DNA of 64,000 nucleotides from Marsupella aquatica (lineage: Eukaryota; Marchantiophyta): the NCBI GenBank assembly GCA_973895155.1, contig OZ316897.1, positions 12,462,001 to 12,526,000 on the forward strand. Reading direction: 5' to 3'. This document shows, piece after piece, positions 48,209 to 59,976 of this stretch. The notes under the pieces were generated by a model. It saw nothing but the letters and a program-made list of their open reading frames with translations. It was not told the origin of the DNA and searched no databases. Each line of letters starts with the position of its first letter. Within the stretch, counting starts at the first letter, position 1. Both the position numbers and the translations under genes were made by a program.

Positions 48209-50850
48209 CGTTGATGGTAATCAACTATGTTCACTACTACCAGGATATGGAGTACCGGTGTGCGGCCCAAGCCTAGCACCTACACTCATCTTCGGACCTG
48301 TTGCTGCGATAGCATCTCCTGTTGAGGGGAAAAGTCACGTGGCCGCAATTGCTGGAGGTGTTGCTGGAGCTGTGGTTTTGATTGTTTTCACGGTAATTCT
48401 CGTTGCATGCTGTCTTTTCCGAGCTAAGAGTTGGCCGAGTGCCACCTCTGATACAGGATCATCCGACCCTTCAGCCCAAGGTATAACTAACATGCAGGTT
48501 GATTGCTTTATGGATATTTGAAAGCTGTTTGTCAGGATGTTTTCAGGTCGTGGCGACATGAACATAGTGCCGGGTGCCCTTGTATCTGATCGCGAAGTAG
48601 ACATTCATAAACTGTGGATTTTCTCTGATGTTGTCTGTGCAGTTGATTGGGCCAAAGGGCCTGAAGCTCCCCCGGTTGGAGATAGGCCGGCTGTAGTACC
48701 TGAAACGCATATAGCGAAAGTCTTCTCTCTAGAAGAACTCGAGCATGCGACGAAGAATTTTTCAACAAACAATTTGATTGGAGAAGGCGGTTTTGGGATG
48801 GTTTACAAGGGTCTTGTTGAGGATGGAACTATAGTGGCTGTAAAGAGACGATTAGGGAGTGCCAGTCGAGATTTTGCAATGGAGGTTAGTAAGAAGTCTC
48901 ATCTGTAGTGCAAGTGCTACTCTGCAAGGCTAGAACGTGTGTTCGAGGTTGAGTATTTGCATGGAAGTCTTTTTCCCGATCTTCTTGTCCATAGTGTATC
49001 TGCTTTTCTTGGTCCCAATCTTAAAATTTATCAAGCTGTAGCCCGGCAGTCAAGAACTGTTTTTTCAAGTGTGGGTAGTTTATTTTGCTTCCATGTGAAG
49101 CAATCTGCGATCAAAATGTGGTGGAGGTTATTTCCTATGACGAACATTTTCTCAAATCTCTTAAGTACGATATATTTATTTGGATGTCATATTCCAGTGT
49201 ATCATTCGGCTTTCAAGTGTATAAGCTAGATCTAATGTATTTCTTGCTCGCAGGTTGATGCTTTAGTTCAAATACAGCACAGGAACCTCGTAAATGTACT
49301 GGGATTTTGCCAAGAAAACGATCAGCAGATGGTGGTTTACGACTATGTTCCAAATGGAAGTGTTTGTGGTCACCTCTATGGTATGTCCGTTAAAATACAA
49401 AAGAATCCTTTGACAATTATCTAATTCTCTTGATACTGGCTGAAGCTGTTGCTTGCAGGAAACGTCACATAGTTGCAGATTTTTTCTATGGTTTTTACTA
49501 TAATTTCTGAGTCTTGGATATTTGGCTTTTGGCCTGGCAGACACTGATGGAGTTGCTGTTGGGGAGTTTGATTTCAAGCAGAGGTTATCAATAGCACTAG
49601 GCGCTGCTAAAGGTATCGTTATGGTGATGTTTATCATTTGCCTTGCTTGGTCTACATGCTACAGTTGATATATTATGTGATCAGATTTGAACGTTTTGGA
49701 GCGTTCTTCAGGGAATCACGGTTGGCCAGTTGATGCGCCGCTGACTTTGTCCCGAACGGTGTTGTCTGATTAAAGAATTGAAGTTTCTGCAAGCCCTGAT
49801 ATCTTAACAGTGAGCTAATGATTATGATCGGAACATAATATATTTGCTACATTACGTCGCTTCGTCCGTCAATATGCAACGGCAGCGGTGACATTAATCT
49901 GCCTTTCTGGTCGCAGGATTAGAGCACTTGCACACAATGACACCTTCACTGATCCATAGGGACTTTAAGACCAACAACGTCTTGCTGGATGCAAGCCTAG
50001 TAGCTAAGGTGACAGATTTTGGACTATCTCGGCTTCTGTCAGAAGGTCGGGTTTTGGAAGAGGGGCCTGTTTTGGTGCCATCTTCAAGTGGAGATGGGAC
50101 TGCAGGCTTTCTAGATCCAGAGTAAGGGTCTCCACCTTTTATCTCAATGTCCTTTCACGTTTCCCGTGTCTATATCCTAGACATTTCTCTTGCCCAGATG
50201 TTGTCTGCATTGCCTAAGTAGATACTGGTAGCCCCATCTATTGGGGTTGGCTGTGAGTGTCTTCCTTATCTCTGTGTCTATATATTGTATAGATGGTCTT
50301 AGTACTGATCTCATGATTGTCGTGTCCAGGTACTACAAAACACAACAGCTGAGTCCAAAAAGTGATGTTTTCAGCTTTGGTGTGTTTTTGTTGGAACTCA
50401 TCAGTGGCCGGGAGGCCATCTGCATGAATCGACCTCGCCCAGAGTGGAGCTTGGTAGAATGGGTACCCTCTTATCTCCGTCCCCAAGCGATTGCTTTGTC
50501 TGAACGCCGGCAATTGGTCAGATTAGCATCACGATTAAATTTAGGATAATGGTGCATGGTATGAATCTGATTTGCGATTGTGAATGTGGTCGCAGGGGCG
50601 CTCGCTTTTGCAGGCAGCGAATTTGGGTTCTCTTGTGGACAGTACTCTAGGATCAAACTTTATGGAATCTGCTATGCGAAAGGTGGTGGAGGTTGGTTTC
50701 AAGTGTGTGGAAGCAACAGGGCGGAAAAGACCGGAAATGACTGAAGTAGTTGCTGATCTTGAATTTGCACTTGAGATGGAGAGGGGGCTTACTACTGGCG
50801 GAGGTGATGGAACAGCCATAGTGACCCTTGGCAGCGAGCTTTTCACTTAA
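48209..50850 (+). CDS. Receptor-like Ser/Thr kinase, transmembrane and kinase part (5' end not found)
   Basis: Exons 48209-48480, 48547-48884, 49254-49380, 49541-49612, 49917-50121, 50330-50462 and 50596-50850 agree in phase and give about 467 residues. The first supported exon has a short extracellular stretch ([15 protein letters not shown]) and a membrane span ([20 protein letters not shown]). The kinase follows: [14 protein letters not shown], Gly-loop [13 protein letters not shown] lysine (codon 48843), HRDFKTNN catalytic loop, DFG (50015), LDPEYY, and [19 protein letters not shown]. All key residues are present, so it should be active; it is of the RD type with HRDF in place of the usual HRDL/HRDI. 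Such kinases sit in the plasma membrane and signal from an ectodomain, but no ectodomain or start codon could be found upstream, so the ligand class is open. An extra intron within 48590-48640 is possible. Confidence 0.85.
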
Positions 50851-52161
50851 AAATGGAAATTAAGGCATCCGATATAGATAGTCAGTAGGTTAGTGAAGGT
50901 CAACAGCCTCCAATTTTTTGGAACCCAGAAGCTTAGTTCTTGGGTTCTTCCATAATTCCGTTCTGTCCACAATTGTTTTGATTCGACTCATTTGGTTTGG
51001 ACAGTGTATAGATTGCTCTAACCCGTATAGATTGCTCTAACCCGTATAGGTTGCTCTAACCCTTCAATTGAACATCCCTTGGTAAAAGGGATGTTCGGCA
51101 GTTGAGCCTGTGAAGATTACTTCTGTACCCAAGTGGTGTGCAGGTAAAGTCATATGAACAATATTCATTGCAGACATCAGTTCATACCTGTAATAAAACA
51201 TAGATGCCCTGGAAACAGGTCTGTCGGAACTTGGAAATTATGAGGCGCACCTTCTGACTAACTACAATTTGGACATATGAATATCGTATCATTGGCTGGT
51301 GCTGTTGTAAAACTGTGGGATCTCTCATTTGATCAAACGCGAAAAGAATCAGATATTGAAATGTGAAGACTTTACCCCTAAGCTCGCTCGTTATGACAAG
51401 TCAAATTCAAGTTCGCCAATACCGTTAACACCACTTCAGCACGATTCGAGATCAATAAGGTGGGCCCAAATCTCACCAAAATTCTATTTCAATTCCGCCC
51501 GTGCTTTGATAAGCTCGGAGTCTCTAATATGACGAATAGCATCTCTGTATATTTTAAGACCTTAAACTTATTAGTGTAACAGTGCTAAAGTACAATTGCA
51601 CACTTCTCTGAAGTGCTACACAAGCGTAGCTGCCCTAAGACCGAGATATTTCAAATGCACCTGTAGAATTATCAGCCCCGCTTCATAAAAAGCCCGGTAT
51701 AGGGATGAAAGTCTTCAGCAAGGATACAGCAAAATAATGCATTGGTCTTCGTGTTCAGGGGGCCGATCTGGACAGCAATTAATGACTACAGTAGTAGTGT
51801 TCCTGCGCTACTTGTTTTTCTCAGTTCTAAAACTAAAGAAATTAAAAGACAATGATATTGAGCTTGGATGAGAAGTTGACCAGTCAATTTGAGCTCAACC
51901 TGCGACTCAAGATGTCTTGTCTTGATCACTGGGGAGGTTTGTCATCTAAATAAGTGTGGCTTTGTTGAATTATTTCCTCTCGAGGAATCATGTCCAATCA
52001 AGTAGTTGGTCAGTCCACTTTAGGATAAATAATAAATTCATCATCTATGTACTGAAAAATTGTAACTTAGAAATGATTATCTGATTGACTCAGCTGAATA
52101 TGAATCAAATAATAGAACCCTTGTGAGCGAATCAAGTCGGAAACCCCAACGAGAATTGCGA
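50851..52161. other. Kinase 3' region; 3 x ~19-bp repeat and a small hairpin
   Basis: GTATAG(A/G)TTGCTCTAACCC repeats three times at ~51006-51062. AACATCCCTT (51071-51080) pairs with AAGGGATGTT (51086-51095) over a 5-base loop, ~220 bases after the kinase stop, plausibly in its 3' UTR. The rest shows nothing. Confidence 0.5.
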
Positions 52162-52258
52162 CGAGAGCCTTCTGAACGATATGATCGAGGACTTATTGTT
52201 GAACGTACTTCTCTCTCGATCTCACGGGGCCATCGATCACATCATTCAGAAGGCGCTC
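52162..52258. repeat. Inverted repeat, 26-bp arms, 45-base loop
   Basis: GAGAGCCTTCTGAACGATAT plus GATCGA (52162-52187) is inverted at 52233-52258 with about 23 of 26 positions paired. Size and pairing suit a small hairpin RNA or a foldback element; I know no matching miRNA. Confidence 0.6.
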
Positions 52259-52885
52259 TTTTATACTCTCGATCACGATTTTTCAGACCATGTAGTTCTT
52301 GTGATCCGGTAGTGCATGTCATGATCGAAGTAGCCATTCGCCCTTGCTATTTCTGGGTGAAGTAGTCTCGAGTGGCGGATCTGAGCCAAGCCAAATGTGA
52401 CCATATTGCTTACTTAGAGACTTTCTCTAGAATGCTTTATGTTTACCTTATCGAGCAAATCAAAGTGCGTTCTGTGTCAGATTCGGTGACTTTCTTACAG
52501 TGCGCGCGATGCTGAGCATGGTGATTTTGTGGACTACGGCATTGCGTGACCATGTGTATTGTGATTGTCACTCGACAATCAGCGAGCCCGCGTCGTCCGC
52601 ATTCTATCCGACTCCTCGTACTTGAGCAAGCTCACTCTCTCTCGACTCCATTCGTTTTCTTGCAGGGCTCCTTCGCGATTGAAGATCCAGAGATGGTGAG
52701 AGCCTCGACAAGGTGGTCTCAGAAGTGGATCTAGATTTAGTTATCAGCTCATGAACTTCTCATGAACTTCTCTGTACGTTGGTGATCGACCTGATCTGTA
52801 CTAAGGACATAGGCCACACGAGAATCTCCAAGATCCCCATTACAATAACCTTCAGACACCGGATTGAACCAGAAAAGACTTATCT
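52259..52885. other. Intergenic, no gene seen
   Basis: TCTCGATCACGA and similar phrases echo the preceding inverted repeat. No coding is supported. Confidence 0.4.
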
Positions 52886-53050
52886 TTGCTGAGTATTGTA
52901 TTGTACAAAGACTCTCTATGTGTTGAGAAACGATCTCCACTGAGTGAAAACACTTATCTTTAGTGAGTATTGTATTGTACAAAGACTCTCTATGTATTGA
53001 GAAAAGATCTCCACTGAGTATTGTAGTGTACAAAGACTCTCTATGTATTG
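52886..53050. repeat. Tandem repeat, three units
   Basis: GTATTGTA(T/G)TGTACAAAGA with CTCTCTATGT occurs near 52893, 52964 and 53017, with AGATCTCCACTGAGT between copies. The last unit is shorter. Confidence 0.8.
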
Positions 53051-54465
53051 TTGTCAGGAGTCACTTGACCCATCTGTTGACTCCCCATTTTGGTTTAGAT
53101 AGGGACTAGCCCTGTTTTCGCCATCTCAGTTTGTTCAGTTTAGTTTGGCGGGATGGACTCCTGTTCCTGAGTCGCATCTCTCTGTTTCTAGTTCTCTGCT
53201 TTGATTCTATCTAGGTGCGACCAATCTATTGCAGCGCCTTTTTCCCACTGCTGGCTTGATGCTTCGCCAAGTGGTGGCTTGTTTCACTGCCTCCCTTTCA
53301 GAATACTATGTTATGGTTCCCTCTCTTCGTTGAGGCAGAGATTTTGTTTCATCTTGTGTCACTCCGGTCTACACGTCATAATTGTGCTGCACAATGATGG
53401 TCCCCATTTGTATTTGTGATCACCATCTTCGTCCAAATGCTCCGATGCTCATCTTCTTGAGTTTAAGATTGAAGAGAGAGAGAAGATGATTGTGTTATAT
53501 AGCAGTTTGAAGCAGATTATGATGGATGCACCATGCTAGTCCATAGAGGATGTTTTCTCTCGACCATGAGCATAGCCCAGATGGAGGAACCAAATGTGTT
53601 TGTGTATATCAATATCCATTGTATGTTGTACACTGGCTCCATGTGATGTCATAAAAAATTTATCCACATCATAAAAATTAACTAAATTTTCAAAAAAATA
53701 ACAAAAGTCTTATAAATCCAAATTTATAGAAATTTTCTAATATATATATTCTATATAGTAAATCAATCATTAGTGTTAAAAATACTAGGCTAGTATTGCA
53801 CCTGGTATCCCATATATACACTAAGTACCCCCAAGCTTTTGCCATGTTATCACATAAAATCCCTATCTAGAGGGTTCACTACAAACTATAGGTTCCAAAG
53901 TGTAACTTTTATGACCAATTATTACTTAGACTAGCTTGAGTGCCCATTCTATCAACATAAATAGAAGTGAGGACAATCAAGTCTCTTGTACCATTTTGAG
54001 AGACTCATCTGCCCCAAACCCCCAATTTTCACTCACACTCCCAAAGTCACACTCTAGACTGTAGGCCCTTAAGCTCTTTACACATTCAATTGTCATGATA
54101 AATTTTCCTAACCATGAGATGGCCTAAAGGTGCCATTCTGTACAATTTTTTGTGCCCAACCTGTGACTCTCCTATAGCTCACGCATTCCTTGAAATGCAA
54201 TTACCAGTCAGGTTTGTTGATTTCTCACAACATCCAATTGCCTGGTCATCTCACTTATGTGTAGATTACTTGCTATGGACAATATTTTGTGCTCACCTTT
54301 GCGTAACAACACTTCTGCTTAACACCATTTACTATTGACAATACTATATAAGCACTGCATACATTGGGCTAGTAGCACTTCCATTCAACACGGTGGACAA
54401 TATTATGCATTTGAGTCTACACTCCAATCCATTGGGCTAGTAGCACTTCCACACAACATCATTTA
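53051..54465. other. AT-rich gene-free stretch
   Basis: No gene. ATTGGGCTAGTAGCACTTCC appears at ~54364 and ~54430 (67-bp period). Confidence 0.45.
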
Positions 54466-54468
54466 CTA

Positions 54469-55836
54469 AGGGTGGCTTTACAAGACGTTGGTGGCAGTTT
54501 TCACTTATTTTTTGGTCTTCAAGATGTGATGAGGGCCATCCATTGGGGAGAAAGTGTTGTTGTTCACTTCAAAACATTGGGGGCACTTTTAACCTATGCT
54601 ATTGCCAATCCCCTATGGAATGGACTGGGCCCCAATTTTTTCCCTCAGCGGGTTAATTAAGTGTATATTTTGGGATACCACGTGCAATCTTAGCCTAATA
54701 TGAATAGAACTATTTTATAAAAACAATTCCAAGAATATTCTTTATTTTAATATAAATAACCTATTTTATTTTATAAAAATTATATATTATAAAATATTTT
54801 ATAAACATGAGTTAATAATACCTTATTTTGCCTCCTATGCTTTTCAAAATTTTAGTTAATTTCTATCAAAAATAACTACTTTGGATAGCACATGGTTCCT
54901 TAGATCTTTGATGGTCAACCCCCTTACATTTTTCCATGTGGAACACATTTTTGCCCTAGATTTTAGACCACCTCTATCGGAGGTCTCTTCTTGTTGCCCC
55001 TTGGTCCATTCTTATTTTGAGTTATTTGCATTAAAAGTGGTCCCACACATCTTTCATAAGATCTGATACTCTGAGAGCTAGAAAGACTCTAGCCAAAGAA
55101 TACCATGACATTCAGGTAGAGTGGGTCCCTAATTTGTCGTTTATCAAACTAGCCTAGACTACGTGTTCCTTGAACTGAATACCCGAGAGGACAATAAAAG
55201 TATCAACAAAGTATATTCCCTATTTACATTCTTGAAGTTTAGTTAAATGATAAAAAAACTCATCATGCATGTCATCATTCTAATAATCATACATAACAAA
55301 CCATACCATACTCCTTTCTATGCACATCCCTCTTTCTATGCACATATATTATGGTGGGACCCTAGAGCCTATTTTTGAATGTAAATAGAAACTATTACAA
55401 AAAGCATAGCCATGAGTATTCCCATACATATGGTGGGCCATAGAGTTATGGTCTAGAGGCTTCACTCTAGAAGCCTAGGCCCCAACTCTAGCTTATGGTT
55501 GGCGCTTTATAAATAAGATTACTCTAAGAGCAAGTGCTCCAGTTAGCTTTACAAGACCTTGGGGGCCATACAAGGACTCAAAAAAGGCTTTTTAGTTCCA
55601 GTACACTATATTTAGTGTAAGAAATGTAGCTCCACTTTGCCATGCTGTAAAAGCTCATAAGTGTAAAGCCACCCTAATTGACAATAATGTGACACGCTAT
55701 TCAGTGTATGAAATGGCACTCCACTTTGCTGTGGTGAAAAAGCTCACAAAGTGTCCCCAAGGTCTTGTAAAGCCACCCTAATAGACAATAATGTGTAACT
55801 CATTGACATGGCCCCAAGGTCTTGTAAAGCCACCCT
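54469..55836. mobile_element. Non-autonomous terminal-inverted-repeat element with multiplied right end
   Basis: AGGGTGGCTTTACAAGAC at 54469-54486 is inverted at 55762-55779 and again at 55819-55836; a weaker end lies at ~55661-55676. Each right-type end is followed by A(A/T/C)(A/T)GACAATAATGTG. An internal inverted copy (TTAGCTTTACAAGACCTTG) lies at ~55534. The ~1.3-kb interior is AT-rich and codes for no transposase I recognise. The exact termini and target duplication are not resolved. Confidence 0.6.
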
Positions 55837-56256
55837 AACAGACAATAATGTGGAACTCATTGACATGGGGCCAGCATGAGGATTACACATATTTGAAATC
55901 AACATCAATTAGACAATATTGTGCAACCTGGTGACATTGGGTCCAGGTTATCTTTTAATGTTTTTTGTTTTTAGCCAGTGTGGCAAATGTGACTCTTTCT
56001 AATGTAATAGATGCCAGGAATATTTTGTATCTCTTTTTCCTAAATTATTTCCTGATCCTCAAATATCCTTAGATTTAGATTTATGGAAGACCGGGAATAT
56101 TCTTTTATCTCTTTTTACTAATTATTTCCTGATACTCAGATATCAATAGATTTATGGAATACCATTAGATTTTGGCAAATTGGGTCCATGATTTGGTGGT
56201 AAAGTGACTAAGTGACACACATAGAATCTATCGAGTTTTTGCCATTTTTGGAAAAA
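55837..56256. other. AT-rich gene-free stretch
   Basis: No gene. Short phrases such as CTCTTTTT.CTAATTATTTCCT recur at ~56030 and ~56110. Confidence 0.4.
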
Positions 56257-56517
56257 CACTTTTTGGGGGATGTGAAATTCGGCTAAAATTTGCACCTAAA
56301 AAATAAGCACTTTTGGGGGGAGGTGGAATTTGGGTAAAATTTCAGCCTAAAAACTAAGCACTTTTTTGGGGGAGGTGGAATTTGGGTAAAATTCGAGCCT
56401 AAAAAATAAGCATTTTGGGGGGGAGGTGGAATTTGGGTAAACTAAACTCCGAACCTAAAAAATAAGCACTTTTGGGGGGAGGTGGAATTTGGGTAAAATT
56501 CGCACCTAAAGAATTAG
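56257..56517. repeat. G-run tandem repeat, five ~52-bp units
   Basis: Units start near 56257, 56308, 56359, 56411 and 56467. Each has CACTTTT, a run of five to seven G, AGGTGGAATTTGGGTAAAAT and CCTAAAAAATAAG. Confidence 0.9.
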
Positions 56518-56793
56518 CTGACTGGGTCAGCAAACGAGCTTCGCGCTCTGAATTTGAGTTTTGCCTCTCGTGTTGAATGTTGAAGGCCTATGCCTCCGCT
56601 TCCCGTCTTCTGCTCAGTAGACTACGAAGCCACTTCTGAGGAAGCAGCAAGGTTTCAATTTCGATCTTTCATCGTTGCTCTGCTACAGGTCTACTGCACC
56701 TCCGCAGCCCGAATGCACCACCAGGAGAACATCATTTTTGTACTGGAGCTGAAGGGTCTGTGTAGTTGAATGTGTGTGCCTGCACGCGGTTCC

Positions 56794-57061
56794 TTTCCTG
56801 TTGTTGCATTTTGCGTTCGAACAAACTCCGCTCTGAACGCAGCAGCAGGGCTTTCAATTTCTGGGAACGGGAGACTGACGAAGAAGAAGATTCTCTGCTC
56901 TGTGGATGGAGTCGTGACTTGACATCAGATAGAAATCGTTTCTTGTTGGGGCATTTTGCGCCAACTGCGCTCTGAATGCAGCGGCAGGGTTTCAATTTTC
57001 CGCAAACGGAAGGAGTGAGAAGAAGATTGACTGTGCTGTGGATAGAGTCGTGACATGAGAA
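56794..57061. repeat. 146-bp tandem duplication in the leader of the DDA1-SAP gene
   Basis: TTCCTGTTGTTGCATTTTGC at 56794 and TTCTTGTTGGGGCATTTTGC at 56940 start two copies that share CTCTGAA.GCAGC.GCAGGG, TTCAATTT and GGAT.GAGTCGTGAC. A 178-codon minus-strand frame (56925-57461) is antisense to this leader and has no features. Confidence 0.8.
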
Positions 57062-57241
57062 AGCTTGCTGACAGGTGAACGGAAAGAGGCGGAGGGTTTG
57101 GGGAGGGAGCAGATACTGAGCAGACGAACGAGTTTTGGAAGAAGATTGTGATTTTGTCGAATTCGCTTTTGAAGTGCTCGTGTTTTCGGAGCTTGCGAGG
57201 ATCTTTGTGCTTGATCGAGGTTGTGGTGGTGGAGGGGGACG

Positions 57242-59976
57242 ATGTCAGGCGCGGCGGAGTTTCTGCAGGAGCTGCCATCGCAAGGATACTTTTCTTCCTG
57301 CCAACCGTCGTCGAATCCGGTTTTTGATTTTTCCCCTTTCCCTCGCTTTCGCGGTGCAAACTTTTGTTTAGGCCAACTTTAGGGTGCAAACTTATGTTTA
57401 TGCATACTTTAGGGCTGTCGATGAGAATGTTAATTCCGTAAAATACTTGAACCCCGAGCATGGCGATTCCGATGTCTTGACTGTTCGTTGAGACGAGTCA
57501 CCTCTTCTGGAGAACTTTTGCGTGCTCTCAAAAAGAGGGCGGTGCAGCACAGGCATTGCACTGTAGTTGGGGTTCCAGTATGTGCGAAAGTGGTACATGT
57601 CTTCTACAGGAGCCAATTGTTTTGGCTGAATCCTAGTGTTGCAGGTTTCTTTTGGTATGTCCTGAGGATTTTACATTTTGTTGCTGAATGAGCTTAGGCC
57701 ACGCTTTTGGTCTTCCAATCGTTCTCCATAATCCTTCATAGGTCTCGAATGTTGTAATTACTTTGAGTCTGAAAAATGCCATAGACGTGTCGTTTGATTT
57801 GCCCTTACCGACTCGAGGAGAATTTGTATTCTGGATTTAATCGACGTGTGTAGTTGTCACTTAAAGTCGATTCATCGGCGCTCTTCTGTACCATGGGCAA
57901 GAGATTTCCTCTGCTTTTGTTTTTCGCTCGCCCAAATTGGAGGGTATTCTTACACCAAACAATCCTTATGTGACGAGATCTGGAAGCCTTGCTTCATGAG
58001 TCCGGGACAAGTATGCCTAACATCAAGTTTGGCTAACACTGTGCAAGCTAACTTCTCGAACGAAGTCCTCTTGTTGGCGCTCCAGTAACCATATGGAAGT
58101 TATTTACACTCAGATTGGGTTAGTACATTGGTCATCAGCCGTAGTTACTCCACTATATTCATCTAGGCATGCAGGTAATACATGCCCAGGATTGGAACTG
58201 CCCTAATTAGGTTTACTTTCTGTATGTTTTAACGAATGTCACGCCGATGTTTTGGCAGGGAGGATTGAGGGTGTACATATGTGACCATGAAACAGCACCA
58301 CCAGGTTGGACACCTTTCGTGAGGCTCTCGTTGAGAACTATTTGACCTTCCTTAGACGTTGTTGCGCGAAAGGAGAGTAATGTGTTGTTTAGAATGTTTT
58401 CGTGATCTTTGTTGATGAGGACGTATCGTATTCGCTCAACTGGTAGTACGAATTGAAAGGTACTGATGTTTTCATGTAAAGTGCTGATCAAAGTCTGTCC
58501 CTGCAAATATTTTACTGGATATGCACGACCACAGAAGCCCAACGAATCAGAACAGACTCTACGAACATTCTCATTCGATATTTGACCCTTAAGAAAGGGA
58601 AGGCTGATCAGAAATCGAAAGACAAAAGGAAAGGAGACGATGCAAAGGGCAAGAGGTAAGTTTCGTGGTATCGACATCCGTGTTGTTGGCCAGGTTGAAT
58701 TCAGAATTAATGTCGAGCTTCTCTCACCTATGGATATTCTTTCTTGATTCAAAGTTGCGAGTGATATTTTCTATCTAGTCTACGACTATCTCTCATCTGA
58801 CTGTAAGCCTGGTAGGGTGTCATTTACTTTCACCAAGGATAATTTCTCTCTTAACTGGACAGCATCTTGCTGTACTTTACAACCTATTGCCACTCAAACA
58901 CCACATCTGAAGATTACAACGCAGACTGCAGAAGCCTGGCCATTTTTTCGTTCTGATTTGTTTGCTAATGTTTTCTAATGTAGGCCTGCTGAGAGATCTT
59001 GCGATGAGAAGGTTATTACCAAGAGAATTAACGTTGGTGGTGGTCCTAGCAATGGCCGACGAGGTATGGTTTCTATTTGTCCACAAAATTGTCTTCTGTG
59101 CTGCGTTTATGGTATTATGTTAGTGACTGGAAATGGTCTGCTTCATCTGCCTTCGGTTGTTTTTAAGCTTTAATATCGGAATAATATTACTATTGCTGAG
59201 ATGGTTCTCCATATTGATGGAGATACTCAGAAACGAATACCACTTTCCTCACTTCCAAAGTAAAACAGTGAAGTGAATGTCGGAGGGACCTTTTAGAGGG
59301 ATCTTTGAATTATGAATACCTTCCGCATAGACTCTCGCCATATTTCCAATCACATGAGAACCTGGTCGTAATCTCACTAACGATCATGGTCTACCTCAGA
59401 AGCTGGTGCAAGTCGCCTCTCTGACAAGGAGCTGCAAGGTTACACTATTCCGAAGATCAAGGCCCTGCTGAAGGAAAGAGGTCAACCTTTAAAAGGCAAC
59501 AAGGTAACATCCTCCTGCAACCAATATCATCATTGAAGCCCAACAATCTGTCAGTTGGATCGAACTGAATGGAGTTTTATTTTAATTATTCCAAAATCAT
59601 GGATGACAAATATTTACTGTCTTGTATGCCTAGATAGGATCTCCTTATTATAATAAATATAATGTTATATGAACTTAGGATAATAAATGTCACTATTGAA
59701 AGCCTTATATCAAGAGAATGCCTTCAATGCCAAATAACAATACCCACGAATGAAGAATGCTGGATCAACGCAGCTATATCCACCTAACTGGATTGATTAA
59801 ATTCATCTGAGCACAATTCTGTGTTCTCTGTTACTGTGACAAGGGTTATAAGCAAATGCTTGTGTGCGATTTGCATGTATGTCCGCTTGTCACGTAATGA
59901 AAGCGATTGATTGCAACTCCTGCTCGTCATGTTGCAGGAAGAGTTGATTGCCCGCTTGAAAAAGTCGTTCTCTTGA
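57242..59976 (+). CDS. Small DDA1-like / SAP-domain protein
   Basis: Exons 57242-57319, 58259-58304, 58535-58655, 58984-59063, 59400-59503 and 59938-59976 all agree in phase, giving 155 residues. Residues 5 to ~62 (EFLQELPSQGYFSS..., GGLRVYICDHETAPP and TDSTNILIRYLTLKK) follow the DDA1 pattern of FL..LP...FS, Y...ETAPP and T..TNIL.RYL. DDA1 is a small subunit of DDB1-CUL4 ubiquitin ligase complexes with DET1. A basic linker (KSKDKRKGDDAKGKRPAER) leads to a SAP motif at ~113-150 (LQGYTIPKIKALLKERG, then LKGNKEELIARLKK), a helix-turn-helix that binds AT-rich DNA. So it may bring a DDB1-type complex to chromatin; that is inference. The start at 57242 is the ATG that opens the FLQELP frame. Plain plant DDA1 (~100 residues) has no SAP part as I recall. 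Confidence 0.8.

Noticed and set aside
56925-57461. 178-codon minus-strand frame
   Set aside because: Antisense to the leader and first exon of the DDA1-SAP gene, spans a local duplication, no domain or splice support.
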